DNA of 64,000 nt from Symsagittifera roscoffensis (GCF_963678635.1 NC_087068.1:48691724-48755723), one strand, 5' to 3'. Shown: positions 31,541 to 46,300, counted from the stretch's first letter. The notes: a model not told the origin generated them from the letters alone. A program made the numbers and translations.

Positions 31541-34283
31541 TTTTTTCTATTCGAAATTTTTTTTTCATGTTGGTTGTAACTTTACTAACTCCGATTTCAG
31601 TAAATCAGTTTTTTTCTCTTTTTACGACTGATTTATTTTCGGCTTAACGGCTTCATTTCGAGTCGTTTGACGGAGCAAAAGAAGGTTGTTAGCTAAGTGC
31701 TTTAGGGGAGACTATTAAATTTTTTGTTCGGCTCAACACGTGTCTGCTGGATTGTCGGGTTTGCTATGTCTTGAAGGATGTCTTTCGAAGCCAAAATAAA
31801 ATTAAATTGTCTAACTTGGCATGTTTATTTAGAAGGAAATTTGTCGGAAAATGGAAGCAGGCCCGGATATAGGATATTATCATGGAATGGGGGGGGGGAT
31901 GGTGGTTTCCAAAAAAGAATCATCTCGACCTATTTCTAGCTCTCTACAGCTCAGCCAATTTGGTTTAAGTCCACCATTTGATTTTTAAGTTGACTAATTT
32001 GAAGAATGGTAGTTTTGGAAAAAGACGGTCAAAAACGTTGGGCACTTTTTAGTGGAGCAATATTTTTCGGCCAGCGATCCCCTCTCCAAATAGAATATTT
32101 ATATATAGAGAGGCCAAACACGCCTTAAGAAATTATTCAGCGTCCTCTACCTTTACTGTACGAACTTTTTCTGGCACATCTATTGTATCGCTTGGTGCGA
32201 AGAACGGTTGGCAGTTGGTTGTTTTGCTCTAATAGTTTGCATAAGTTTTAATGTATTTCCTTATTCTTTAGAAAGTAACTGTTCTAAAATGGTTATTGTT
32301 TTTATCTAAAGAAATCTGAAAAATTTGAAGATTTGTTTTCCACGAAACTTTTAGATTTTCATTTACTGGCAGTGGAATTTTTGTGATCTAATTGGGATCG
32401 TGTTTGCTTTGTGTTATCCTCTGCAGTTGTGACTGCTGAAGCCACTATTTTTGTTAATCGATTTGTCTGTTAGCTAATGAAATGCACTAATCTAATTAAC
32501 TGTCTAGACTTTTTAAACCAATTAGTAATATGAAGTGATTCGTGCTTCAGGTGGCTAGGTGGTCAGCACTCATCGGGGGACTAATCTATGGCTACCATCA
32601 CAACAGTAAGTGTCTCATTTGAATTTAAGTCCTCTGAATTTAAAGCGTCAGCCGTCAATTTAATTGATAGTCTGATAATTTAGTTTGATAATAATGTTGA
32701 ACACTTTGTATCTTAAATTAAGAAAACAAATTATTTTTACTTTTTACTCTCGAAAAATCAAAAACTAAGAGAAATCTTGTGGGTAAGTTTGATTTCTGTT
32801 CAGCGTTCTGAACCTCTAAGTTAGGAGAACGGATAATCTGTTTTTTTTTTTATCTGGTGCTGATAAATGTTTTATCGTAATGGAGTACGGATCAGATTTC
32901 GGGGGTCTCTAAGCACCAACCTTTTGATTAGAAGACGGGTTGGAGGCACTTAACATTTCATCTTTGCCTCGATGCTCAAAAATAAAGACTTGTTTGTATT
33001 TCAGAAATTCTCTTTGCGCGTGAGTCATACTGGAGAGAGCATGGACATCTGGGTGAATTCCCTCTGCTGGGCAAAGTGGATGTGGAACTAGAGAAGAGAT
33101 CAAAACACACGATGATGAGGGGCAGCAAAGACGCACATCACTAGAAGAAAATACACTAACAGGAACCCCACCCATTACTACCAGGGTTGGCACAAAAAGC
33201 AATAAGAGTCATAAAGCAATATGTGTCATAACTCATCAATAGGTGTCACTCGAAGCAGTGTTTTTTGATAGCGAAATGTTTCTGCACATTTTTTTTCTCC
33301 AAGAGTTTCGTACCAATTGCACAAATGAACAGATTTCTACTTTTGGTTTGAGTCTTCAAAAAAAATGTATCTATTCCATCAAAAGGAACTGAAGTTTTAT
33401 CGAATTATATTTGTCCAGTTATCCAATGAGTATTTTTTTTTTCACGTATTTTTTTCATAAAAACTGAAAACAGGTTACCCAAGTTCTAAAAATAATGATT
33501 TTTGAACTTCTAAAAAGTTTTGCCAGCCCTGTTTAGTACCTTCACACTAACAGACAGAAGGAAGTCAATGTAAATGTAAACAGAGCGATAAAAACTGAAG
33601 ACGGATGACTGAAAACTACATGGCCTATGATGTTCTCTGTGATCTGTACGAGAAAGATAGATTGTATATTGACTATGAACTCTAGTTTGTCTAATTATAC
33701 CGGTCAAATTAAATTTAACTTTAATCTGGTTTTCACTAAGATTTTTAAGATCGTTTGAGCAGATTATTTTATTTGAAAGGCGTGCTGATGAAAATTTCAA
33801 ACACTTTAATTTGAAAATTTTGAATAAATAAATGCATACGTAAAATTGACGTTTGTATTCATGTACTACAATTACATCGAGTATAAAAGTGAAGTTGTAG
33901 CGTCAAATATAAGTTTCTTTTGAATGAATGTCCGAAAGGGTTCTAGATATGCTGCTATCATCTTTCATGCTAGAATTATGAGCTCCTGCGGTGTAATCAT
34001 GAGGACTGGTAGCTCTCCCACTCGCTCCGCTGTCTGGACTACAATTGTTGACTGAATTGCGAGTTATGGACGTGGCGCTACTGACGTTATCACCCGCCAG
34101 GCGGTCCCCGCTAAGTCGCCGAGTGTGATGATGGATTTTGACTTCGTTTTCGGTTATTTCAACGAATACTTTCTCGTCTGAGTAACTCGTGCCGATTCCT
34201 GAGCCGACTCCTTCGTCTTCCTCGTCGTCGTCGCTGAGGATGTCGGTTCGTCGGAGGTTGATGTTTGATTTGAAGTGATCCAT
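31541..34283. repeat. Tandem duplication I, copy B (2,743 bp)
   Basis: Second unit of the duplication. Its right end continues into unique DNA that contains the splice acceptor and the first codons of the GPCR tail exon, so copy B is the ancestral, intact one for that exon. Each unit also carries an A/T-rich tract, a long G homopolymer of different length, and a 97-codon minus-strand frame (32,909-33,202) with no supporting signals. Confidence 0.95.
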
Positions 34284-34309
34284 TTCGGGGTTTCTTTTGA
34301 TCTGTGTAT
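33903..34309 (-). CDS. GPCR exon 6: cytoplasmic tail (intact copy)
   Basis: The acceptor is TGTTTATTTCAG before 34,309. Two bases complete a Tyr codon with the T left by exon 5. It encodes 134 residues to the stop at 33,903. The tail has an acidic run D-D-D-E-E-D-E, two basic His/Arg stretches and many Ser/Thr, as expected for phosphorylation and arrestin contacts. There is no transmembrane segment. Confidence 0.8.
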
Positions 34310-37300
34310 CTGAAATAAACAAAAAGGCTGTACACCAAATTGTGGAACGAAGGAGCTGGCTCTTTTCTCGAGATTGTAACTACATGTAATTACGCAATTT
34401 CCATCAATCAAATAGCAATCACTGACTACCATTTTTCCAGCTTTTAGGTGGTATATAAACCAGCCGAAGTATCAGCCGGCCGAAAATACGTAAGTGTTTT
34501 ATAATGGTTTTGTAAAAGTTACGAAAGTTATGCAAATTTCATTCAAATGTAACTTTTCGGCTGGCTTATGTACTCCGCGTAATTTCGGTTGGTGTATACT
34601 TCGGCTGGTTTATTTACTCTCGGTGTATCGTCATTTGTAGAATGGTCCAAGAGCAGAACAAACAACCTGATAAGTCAAACTGAATTAAGCTCGCAACTAA
34701 CTGAAACTGCAAGTAATTATCATATTTCGCTGCAGATAATTTGCGTACATTCCTTGTGCAAAATGAAGGTTTATGGGGCCTAGTAAATTAGACGATAAGC
34801 AAATAAGACGGATCTACAAAAACGAAATTAGACTCTTTCGTTTGCAATAGTTGGCCCTTTCCTATTGCAAAGGAAAGGGCCAACAAAATTTTTTCTTAAG
34901 AGTCAAGTTTCACAAATACAAAAAACATATGTCAAAGAAAAATGTCAAAATAATTAGTTTGAACCAGGGGCGGATCTAGGATTTTCTTAAGGAGGGTGGG
35001 GGATTTTAGATCGACCAAATAGATTTTCGGAGCTCTACTAAAGCACTGAAAAGACGCTGTTTTGGCCAAATTTTCTGCGCCGCAGGCAAGTTTTTGAAAA
35101 AACAGGTCATAAAGCCGTTTTTGGGCACTTTTTGGAAAATTTTGACAAAAAAAAATCGCGTTTTTTTGGCGCGCGCTTCCCCTCAAACTTAGTATATATT
35201 TGCGCCAAGGCGCCTTAGAAAAATTTTAGAGTCCGTCACCAAAAATTGATTTCTTAAAAAGTACCAAAAGTCGAATCCCTGAGGGGGGGGGGGGGGGGCG
35301 TCCGCCCCTGGTTTGAATGAACGCAAAATGTCAAATCCGAATATTACAGGAGAGTTTTGAATTGAATAAATTATGCATGGTTGACTTGTACAATTTTTGG
35401 CCACGAAATTTAAGTGTTGTCTGCTAACAATTTTATTTTTCTCAGCAATTTTTCTGCAAACAATTTTAATCTCTATCGCATTCGTCTAATTTCTCACAAT
35501 TGCAGTTTTGCGAAATCGTCTAATTTCCTTTTAAATACCTCCTTCTAATTTGCTTATCGTCTAATTTCTCAACCCCCAGATTTAAATATTGCAGAAGCAA
35601 ACGCCAGTTTTATCAAAGGAGCTCTCTTTTGTCACCCTAAGTTGCAAATTTTCGTGCTCTTTAATCGCAGTTTATTTAATCAGCGCTAAAGTACAATCGA
35701 TGCTGAGGATATTAATTCAGGATATTGTAATTTTCTATTATCTGAAAGATATTGATTTCGTGAGCTCAAAGCTTAAAAAGAGATATTTAACCCGTGATAA
35801 CCCTGATAACTCAAGCGCGGTATTCATGTTTTTTTAAAGTGAAGATAAGGGGGTATTAATCCGGATCATGTTAACTATTTCCCCCCTATGGTACCCCCCC
35901 CCCCCCGATAAAAACACATTTGATTATGTTCAACTGGATTGGTTTTGTATTTCTCAGAAATGTGTTCTGTCGCATTCCTATTGGTTGACGTTATTTCAGT
36001 TTCATTCCTATTGGTTGACGTTATTACAATAAATTTCATGCAAACCTTATTAACTATTCCCCTACGCCCCCCCCCCTAAAGTTTCTAAGCCGGATTACTG
36101 GATCATGTTAACTATCCCCCCTTTTGCAATAAGGGGGAAATAGTTAACATGATCCAGTAATCCGGCTTAGAAACTTTTCCAAACTGAATTGAAGCAAGCT
36201 GTTTGATCGCAATAGTGCTTACTAGACAGGAAACATCATTTTATACTAAACAGCGTTCGGGGATATATGAAGAAACAAATAAGGAAAAAATTAATTGAAC
36301 ATTTTAATAATTTTTTTACTCGAAAACTTTTTTGCTCCGTAGAGGCTTGAAGTAGCGGAATAATTTAGGTTTATCTACGAAGTGCAACTGGCCACTTGAT
36401 AGAAAAATTTAAGTTCTGCAAATAGTAATTTAGTGGCAATGGTTTTACAATCAAATTATCAAACTACCACGTCTTGTGGGCGAGCGACTCGATATCAAAG
36501 AGTTAACTCAACTCTTTAGCACGGTAAACACCACTTACTAGTGGTTTTTAAAAAAATCTGATTTTTAATGGTTTGTATAATTTGTTTGCTCTGCCATTAG
36601 TGTTGTTGAAGTTGCCTAGTCGAGAAGCAGCGCATAAAGTTTCGTCTCTTTGGTCAGATTTCGTTATAAATGGTCTTCGTTTTCGTCTGGAATGGTTTAC
36701 TCGTTAGTTCTTCAGTACTTCAGAGAAATTTGATTTCTTTGTTTTGGTTGTGTTCATGACTTCCAATGGAGGGTTGTTATTTTCGTCGTGTCGTCCAAGT
36801 CTAACACTGCGGCCCTCGCTGGGGTGCTTTCCGGGTGGTAAGGGCCCACTATTCCAGTAACTGAGACGGCTAGTGATTCTGGTTGCCGTACAGGTTTTGG
36901 TGAATCGCCAAGCCGCCAAACAGATAAAAGGCAGCAAAACTCTGGTTGTGGCGTCTAATTTCGCCTAAACCGTATCTGCGGAACATAAGACAGGAACATT
37001 TTTGGTGTAATAGCCGAAACTATGAGTCAGTTTTGAGTCAGTACTGGTCATCAAGAGCGAGCTCGACTGGTGCATTCAAGGTTGAGTCAACAACCTGTGG
37101 AACACCAAATTTTAGATAGGTTTGGACCAAAGTGAAAGAGTAGTGACTGTAGTATGGTTTTCTGGACATTGAAAGAGGCGATTGGTATCATGACCGGTGG
37201 TAAAGCAATTTGGATATTCGTTGGTGGCAATTGGTCACGTCTGCTGAGGTAGGGATAAAGTAGGGCGAGTCGCCGGTGCGTAGTTGAGATAGGCTGGAAC

Positions 37301-40300
37301 GAGACTGGGGAGTTCAGTTGTTGAGGTTAGTAGGGGGTTTTCGGTGAGTGCTTTAGTTGTGAAGTCAGTTTCAACCTAGTTAGAAATCGCTTATGATTTG
37401 AGTTTGAGTGTTTTGTGTATGAAGTTTGTCTTCCTTGTCGACGTTAGAGGAACAAAGGTTACTTAAAAGCTTCTATCATATGTTTGAGTACGTTTTAGAT
37501 AGTCAATTTAAAATTGACATTTAATTTTTTCGACGTGTTTAAAAAAATTTTGGTCGAAATTATTTCTCCGGAGTTTTTTCAAGTGTTTTTGTAAGTATGA
37601 TTTTGTTGAAGCGCTGTAATGTATCGCAAGTTCTCAGAAACAGCAAAAAAAAGATAGTGGTTGGAGTGATGACATCTAGGCTGCTACTCTCGGTTGTTTA
37701 ATAACTTGAAAACATTGAGAGTTTTGCTTTGTTTTTGCCGGTGAGTGCTTGAGCCACCGATCCGTCAGCTCGATAGCACCATCATTGTTTTTGCAAAGAT
37801 AAAGCTCGTCTTCAGCGTTCGAATATTTTTTCAGACACTTAAATGAATTCACGGACAAAGTTTTTCCTCATTTTGTGTTATTTTCATGCTTTTTTGTTAG
37901 GCATCAAATTGGTTTTTTAAGTGTAATGAACGTAAAGATAAGTCGTGGTGATTTTTTGTCCTGTTTTTTTTTCAGGAAAGTCTTAAACTACAGATGTGCA
38001 TTCATACATTTTAATGCATTTTTGAATGCACCAAGGTATATGTGCACTTTTTGATTTCATTTGAAATTCATCTGCTGAAATTGACGTAAGTAGCACTCTC
38101 TAAATACGAACGTGGAAATGGCGCAAAAAAACATGAAAGATTTCTTGTTTCGAAAGTGGAATTTATTTTTAAGATTCCGAGCGGAATAAAGACTTTACTT
38201 ATTGATCCAGTTTTCTCAAGTTGGGTTAATGTTATCAAAAAAGCGCTTTCTTTGAAATTCGAATTTCGAGTCTTTTTCAACAAATTGTGTTTTATATGTT
38301 TACTTGCGTTCATTACTCTATTCCAACTGTCAGTTGGCTATGTTTTTAAAACTTTAATATGAGTCTATAGACCCTTTTTAAAGTGATTGGGAAATTGCAC
38401 TATTTCGTTATTCGTTTTTTATTGTTTTTTTTGGTGCGTGCTCACGCCTCAATTTCGCCTTGATGGATGCCGTAAAGTAGTAGCTAATTGGGGACTTTTT
38501 AGTTTCTGAGAGGGGGTTGGGCTAATTCACAAATCCCTCAAAACCCCCACCTGCTTGTCCTAGTTTCCTTATCTAGATGCACAAGATTGAAAAGTAAACA
38601 AATAAAAAGTTAGATTCAAAAAAAATTATTGTTATTAAGACTTTTTTATGAAACAATTTTTTGGCTGGCAACCAAGAAATGCAGGGTAAAATTTTATATA
38701 GTTATTGTTCTTGGCTATAATTGTATCATCTTATGTCCAAACTAAGAAGGCGGTATTTATTGATAGCCGCTTTCATCGGAAGCGGTCGCAGACGTCAAGT
38801 TATTCAGGCTTCATGATTTCGGTGAATCTTTCATGGCATTTTTTTCATTGACTTTAAATTGCTATAATTTTTATTCAATGAAAGTAGAGAAATTTTAAGG
38901 CTTTAAATTTTGTATATTTATTTTGCGTTTTGGCTTTATCGAAATTTAATTTGTTTTCCCTTCTGTTCTGATTTTTGCACCTTTTATTTGGTGCAGAAGA
39001 CTTGAAGTTTGTTGAGCAAACAAAAAAGAGAATCCATTATTTGCTCGGACGGCCATCACTTCCAATCATTTTTCTACCTCGCAAATTTGAAAGACTAAAT
39101 TGATATTGAATGGTATTAGAAAATGGGAATAATGGAAAATATTCGGCGTTTGAAAATTGCTAAGAAATGAGGTTTTCAATTCTCGAAAAGCATCAAAAGG
39201 GATGAAAGAAAGGCTGAGGGCAGTGAAATGGCCAGCGGTGGTCATTTGGCCTGTGCTTTTTGATTTGGAGGATGAGAATGCAATTCAATTAAGCGAGCGA
39301 AAGAGTGACTTCTAGTTTTGCGGAAGCGAGCAGATGTAATTCAATTTGACCCACGCAACTAAAGTCACTTCTTACCCCGCAGTCCGACAGTGCTGTTGCT
39401 GTTTTTGTGCGGTGGCGGATGCAAGGGAGTCTTTCTACCACCACCACCGCCAATTTGCCCCGTCTCTAGCCCGCCTACGTCCCCTCGATCGAATGATAAA
39501 CAATGCCCATTTTGCTGCTGCTGCGGTGTTGTTGTTGTTGATTCCTCTCCCGGACGCGAATCTGTCTCCTTTCGAGGGGGGTTGGAGACGTTTTTAACGG
39601 CGGCGTCTCCCATCATTCCTCCTTTGCTGTAGGGTATAAGTCGCGGCGAAGAATCGTCTAAAATTGAAATCACTCCAATACAACTTGAAAAATAGAGCCA
39701 TCGCTTTATTTGTAAAAAGAACACTGGGATTTCGTTATATAGATAGAAGAAAACTGGGAGTATAGACGTAAGCGTATTCAAATCTGTAGAGCAATTGATA
39801 AATTAAAAGCTATAATGACGCCATTTTTTCTTAATTAAGAAAACTGAAAAAAATAGCAGAACAAAAATTGATCTCATTTTCATCAGTATTATTTACCATT
39901 GTTTGTTAACCGAATTGAGTTTTTTTTCAGAGACTGCTAGACATTTAAAAGCAAAACCAAATCGTTGTTATTGCTAGAAACTGGTTAAGGACAGCATGTG
40001 ATTACCTAATTTTAAAGTCCATTAGTCTATAGCAGTATATTAACTGTCGAGACAACAACATTTGCATTAAGCAGCGTTCAGAATCGAAATCAATTGGTAT
40101 GAGTTGTTGTAATGACGCTAGTCCGAAATTTTAATTTTATAATCATTAATAGTTTTGAGTTTTGACGCTATTTTTTCATGACTGGTTAGAATAGGTTGGG
40201 TGCGAAAGCTAAAGGACCTCGAAAAAGTGTTAAATTGTGATTCATACTTTTTTCTAACCGCTGTCGTGATTTTTTTGCCCGAAACGTACAAAGCATGTTA

Positions 40301-43300
40301 CGAGTTTTTTTTTCAAAAATAAACTTGCAAAATTTAAGATTTTTCAGAGAGGCTATTTGGTACTGCTTACATCAATTTGTGAGCTGCGCCGTTTTTTTTA
40401 TAAATGCGCCTTCGGGGTCAATACATAATAAGTACATAAAAAAGGTCGACTCTTTTATACAGACAACTTTGTCAGAAACGGCGCAAGATCAGACGCATGT
40501 TTTTTTGCAAGAATAAGATGAGATGCATTGAAAACTTTGAATTCTTTGATGTTCTGAGAGCATCAAAAAACTCAATACATTTAAGATGCAGGAATTTATG
40601 ACAAAATAAGAAGGTAAGATGACGGATTTTACCACAATTTGGCCTTATCTATAACTAGTTCTGGGATCTCTTTAATTATCCACTCTATGGTTTCTGGTAA
40701 CACGCTCCCCTTATAAAAACTAATTCAAAAGTTAAGCATATGTGAGTATTGTACATTAATCCCCCTTAAAGAGATTCTAATTATGTATGCCTGGTGGGGA
40801 TTTTTACAAATTTGTCTTAGCTTACAGAGTTCCTCTAGAATGGCGTCGTTATTGAGAGGGGTGCTGACCACCGCACAGAATAGCTGTCGGAAGCCCATTC
40901 GGAATGCACGACTTCTGTATGCAACCAATACTGGGAAAATGGCAGCCTGTAACAATTTCTAAGAGTTAGGGAATTCTATTTAAGGAGTTAGGGAATTATA
41001 TTTAGGTTTGAGAAGGAAAATTATCAAATCTAATTGACTGCACATTTTAGACACGGGCAAACCGCGGTTTTCCTGAAAAAACTGAACGATTCAATAACTG
41101 TTTCTTTTCCTTTGTGGATAAACAGAATCCACAAACACTAAATAAATTTTATATCAAAGTTGCAATAAATGTTTGCCAAAACTACATTTTTTAGTCAAAA
41201 CAAGGTTCAGGGTAAAATCGCCAAAAACTGATTTCAAAAATCGTGTCATCGAAAAGCTCTTGTCATACCAAAAAAACGTCAATTGTTATCGAGTGAGGTG
41301 CCAATTGGGTTTCCGAGATAAAGTTTTGCAATGCTTTACTCTTTCGAATTTTGGGTAGGTTTTTCAAATTTTAAAGTAATATAAACAAAAACAGATGTCT
41401 TGAGATTGGTATCAAAGAAACCATCGCACCTCAAACAGACGTTAGTCAGGTTGGAGTGAGACATCATAGTAAAATTATAACTGAGTTTCCGAGAAAAAGT
41501 TTTGCAAAGCTGTAGTCTTCTAAGTTTTTTTGTATGGGCTTTTAAAATTTTCAGACAAGTTAGCCACGAAAAATTGACATTGCAAGACGCAAACCACTCC
41601 AAAAAGCGTCTTTTGAGCCAGATTGAGGTGTGACTTTGAAGTCTTAAATGCGGTTTCAAGGAAAATTTGCCCACAACTTCAGTCTTACACATTTTTCGTT
41701 TTTTTTTCAGGTTTCTAGGTAAATTAATTAATAAACATGTCAAAAGATTTGTATCGACGAATTCAAGCCCATCCAAAAGACAATAAATTAAGTCGAATGA
41801 GGCATCGTGTGAAAGTCAGAATTTTGTTTCCAAAAAATCACAGAACTTAGTCTCTTATGTTATCTTTTTTAGTTTTAATGTGAGCCAAAAACTGATTTTG
41901 AAATACTGTTATTGAACAACTCAAAGAACATCAAAATCACGTTTGTCGGCTGGAGTGAGATTTATTGTTAAAGTCTTAATAAAGAGTAATGAACGTAGTG
42001 AGTACTCTTAAGCAGATCCTGCTGATTTTTTTGCGTTTTTTCAGGAGAAAGTCTTAAAATTTGTTCACACTCAGTTTTGATTTTTCGCGGTTTTACTTAT
42101 GATTTCTTTTTAAGTTCAGTGCATTTCCATTTTTGAAAGGAAGGCCAATTTCACTATCGAACAAAGAAAGTGTAAAAGTGACAAAAAACGCGATCGACTT
42201 CTGATTTCGAAATGGAAAATAAAAATCAGATATCCCAGCGAAACAAAAATTTTACGTATTGATCCAGTTTTCCCAAATTGGGTTAGTTTCCTAGGACAAT
42301 GTCCATCATAAATTGTTCTAGAAATTCAAGGAACTTTAAAATCATCTATATTTTTTCTTTGAAATTCAAAAGTTGAAGGCTCTTGAAAAAACAAGTCAGT
42401 TTTTTTCAGTTTTCTTGCGTTCATTACTTTTTTTCCAATTGTAAGTTGGCTATATTTGTGTTTCCGGTAAAAAATGAAGAAAGCTTCAATGTTATAAGTT
42501 TTTTTGTGGTTTTTTCAATTTTCTAGGTAAATAAATCAAAAACAGGTATCAAAAGGTTGTATCAAAAAATTAACGACCCGTCAAAAGCAACTAATCGGAG
42601 TAGATTTAAACACCCTATTAAAATAAGCATTGGGTTTCCAAAAAAAACATTCACAGAGTTTTACTTCTAAAATGTTTCGCAGTTATTAAATCTTGCGATA
42701 AGTTAGCCAAAAGATTTGTATCGACGAAGTCAAGCCTATCCAAAAGACATTAATTGAACTCGAATGAGGCATCATATGAAAGTCAGAATTTTGTTTCAAA
42801 AAAAATCACCGAGCTTAGTCTTTTATGTTATCTTTTTTAGTTTTAATGTGAGCGAAAACTGATTTTGAAATACTGTTATCAATCAACTCAAAGAACATCA
42901 AAATCACGTTTGTCGAGCTGGAGTGAGATTTCTTGTTAAAGTCTTAGTAAAGAGTAATGAACGTAGTGATTACTCTTAAATAGGTCTTGATGTTCCAAAA
43001 CAAAAGATTAGATTTTGTAAAAAAAATTTTAAAGTATCGTAGCAGCTTGTGGTCAAATGATAATCTTCATTTATGGTCGAATGAAACTCGATTAATTTCA
43101 TATGAAGACATTTCAATGGTTGACCAATTGCAGCTTTGTCGGATTTGGAGTCACGGCGCATAAAAGTTATAATTTTTAGTTTTCAAGTGATCAAATGAAC
43201 AATTTTTTTCAGGTGTTTGCCGTTTTCTCTGCAATTAAAAATTACTTACGGGTGAAACTTTGAAAATGACGTTGGAAATTGGTTTTTAGTCTATAGTCGA

Positions 43301-46300
43301 ATTAAAAAGACTAAAAATTATTTTAAATATTTTGTTTGGCCGTTTAGAGGGCATTGGAGAGCCAAAAATCCCATTAAGAGGCCAAGCTGTGCACTGAATT
43401 GGCGCACAATTTGTCTGTATGTTCCTAGATTCCAAAGAGAAGTCTTTAATTATGTCGGAAAGAACAAAAGAAGAACAAAGGGAGAGTGCTTACTGGGGAA
43501 TTAGCTTACAGTTCACAAAATGCACAGTGTGGCCTCGTAATGCCTCATAAACAGCATAAACAGTTTAGAACAATGGATTTAAAAAGTTCATTGGAGACCC
43601 AAGAGTCTAAGTTGGGCCCTTGTAAAAGTTTCTCGTAAGATAAAAAGGAATACAACAAACTCAGCTACAAAACATTGTTTAACTCAGGTTACAGATATAT
43701 AACTAAATGAACTGATGAATTTCAGTCGAATTTCGTCTAAGAGGCTTTTAAAAAAACCGAATTGGTTCTTTTCACGTTATGGGAAACTTATATGAGGGCC
43801 TAGCTTGGACTTTCGCTTTCCAACGATTGCTTCTTACACTTGCGAAGCAATGTGTATAAGTACAAGGTTTCATTTTTTCCAACTTAAGTCGCAAGTATTG
43901 GTGCCACTTTTGGGGCACCTTTACAGCTTATTCATAGCATGTGCTTTGATATTCGAATAGCAATCAGTTAACACAGCTGATGCATTTTCTAACTCAATTT
44001 ATCTCGCAATTTTTTGAAATCCATAATTTATACATAATGTGGCTTTATGCTTTGCAATTTGGTACACTCAAAGTAATTAGCATATGTAGCTGCTTGATTT
44101 GTGACTAGTGTTTGTCGATTGTTAAGCTTGCGTGATTCAATGGATAGTGCGTGAGACTCAAAATCTGTTGATTGCTGTAGGTCGCAGATTCGAACCCTAC
44201 ACGTAGCCGAGTTTTTGCTAAATCGAGGCTTATTTATACTTTTTCTTATTTCACTTGATAGAGCTACTTTTTAGTCGTATTCTTGCAAGTGTTTGCAAAG
44301 CGCAGCTTCGCCTCTGTGTAAATTCGAAGCTTCAAATTGATTTTACTTCTTATTTCTGGCTCTAAAACATTTATCTGACTACTCTTAATTAAATTGCCGA
44401 AAAATGTCTAGAAAACAAACTTTCGCTGTGTTTTTTTTATCCGGCTATATTCTAAAAATTAGTATCATCCATCATCTGTCAAACTTTCATCCGTAAACCT
44501 CCAAAATTTGTTTAGAAAACGGCAGAAACTAGGAAAAAATTTGTTCAATTCATCGCGTGAAAACTAAAAGTTCCCGTGACCATATGAGGGTCTTAAAAAG
44601 TGAAGCGAAAAGAGCTATAGAATATATCCGAAACTTTTAAATAGAATTTTAAAATAGTTTTCAGTAGTTTTTATACATTGGCGAGGGGATTTGATATGGT
44701 ATGATGAGAAACTTGGGTGCTTTGACCTGCATGAAGAACAGCTGTACAAGACAGAGAGAGTAGAAGTATCTGTTCTCTATGATGTGTCTGCCAGCGAATA
44801 CTCTGTACACGGCCAGAGGGGTGGAACAGAAGAAGGACTGGACGAAGATGATTAGGGAGGTCATCACTGATTTGGAGAACCGGTCCAAAGTACAAGTCGC
44901 CTTGACCTGTTTGTCATAACGGAATTAGCTCAATGTACAATTTCCAAGTTTCAATCTGCTGCTAATATCATAAGCTTGCTAGCCAAAATTAGTTTATTTT
45001 TTTTTCTAAAAATTTCCAGGAGTTTGACTTACAGTGTCGACCATTTTCATTCTCTGTGGCAGCAAACTTCTGGCTCTGCTGATGCGTGAATAAGTCATGA
45101 CCAGAAACCCCAGAGTGATAAAGGAGCATAGCACGAACATGCCGATGAAGACAGACCACGAAATGATAAAATTCGAATATCTTGCAAACACGTCGGAACA
45201 ATCTGCGTTGAATAGCTGTGACGTCACACTGGCGCCTGTAGAAAGGACCCACGTGATCAGACATAACAAGTATTTCAACCTGTTGTTGTTTACGACTGCA
45301 GTTTGAGATCCGCTGTTCGATCTTTTGAGAGTCAAGAAAGGTTTGATTGAGAAACACTGGTAGAAGGCGAGGGCGCACGTCGCGAAACATATCTGGAAAA
45401 AAGTCAACTTTCATTTTGGCGTGAAGGGGCAAATCTAGATTTTTCTCAAAGGGGGAGGGACGGATTTTCAAAAACAGTTCTTGAGGGGGTTCCATGAGTT
45501 AAGATAATTTTTCCTTTAAGGTAAAGGACCAAGATGTGAGGTGTTCAGCTCTTCACGGAGAACCGCCTTTGCGCCCCCAGAAAAACATGCACAGTTTTTC
45601 GGCTATTTTTCCAAGCGGGTATGTTGCCTGACCCTCAAGCAGCGAGCACGCATAATGGTGGGCTTGAACATCCTACCATTCGTCTGAGAGGCGGAAACCT
45701 AACCACTTCATTTATGAGTTTTAAAGGAGAAAATTTATGAGTTTCAATTACCCAATTGTTTAGTTAATCTCTGGTTATGTCAAGGCTGGTGAAATTTTAA
45801 ATAAAAACGTTTTTATCATTTGAATATGTAATTTATCCAAAAAAAAACATTTTGAAAGCTCACCGCGCGCCTCAATTTTCCGTGTGTTTACACTAGAGTT
45901 CATTGAAGTTACAACAAAGCTCAATTTTTTCTTGATGTTCACCAAGGGAGATTCCTCGCCCAAAGGACCAGATGCGCGAAAAATTTTTCAACCAATAAGT
46001 GCTCAGAATTGAATAATTTGAAAGAAATGAGCAACAATTTAAACAATTTTGAACAGTTTAAAGGGCTTTGTTTGGTTGAGAAATTTCGCGCATTCGGTCC
46101 TTCACGCATGAGAATAATCCTCCTCACCAAGAGCTAGTTTTAACATGATTAAGGTTAGTTTACGTTATTAGATCTGAAGGTTTTTTTTCAGGGGCCTCTG
46201 TTTTCATAATTTCTATTATTTAACCTTGTCAGTATATAATGGATGACCGTTTGAAAAACGGGAAGTAACTTTGTGTTCGGGTGTTTTTTTCTTTTTTTTT

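Noticed and set aside
30166-33202. 97-codon minus-strand frame present in both copies of duplication I (30,166-30,459 and 32,909-33,202)
   Set aside because: Conservation between the two copies only reflects the recent duplication. No domain, start context or splice site supports it.
37676-37837. Candidate extra minus-strand exon (acceptor before 37,837, Glu/Asp then Lys-rich peptide)
   Set aside because: It joins GPCR exon 5 only if a different, weaker donor is assumed. With the donor that fits exon 6 it meets a stop at once.
44125-44210. Functional tRNA-Leu(CAA)
   Set aside because: Anticodon-loop and D-arm look right, but the T-stem and acceptor stem pair poorly and it lies inside a repeat. 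Kept only as a tRNA-like part.
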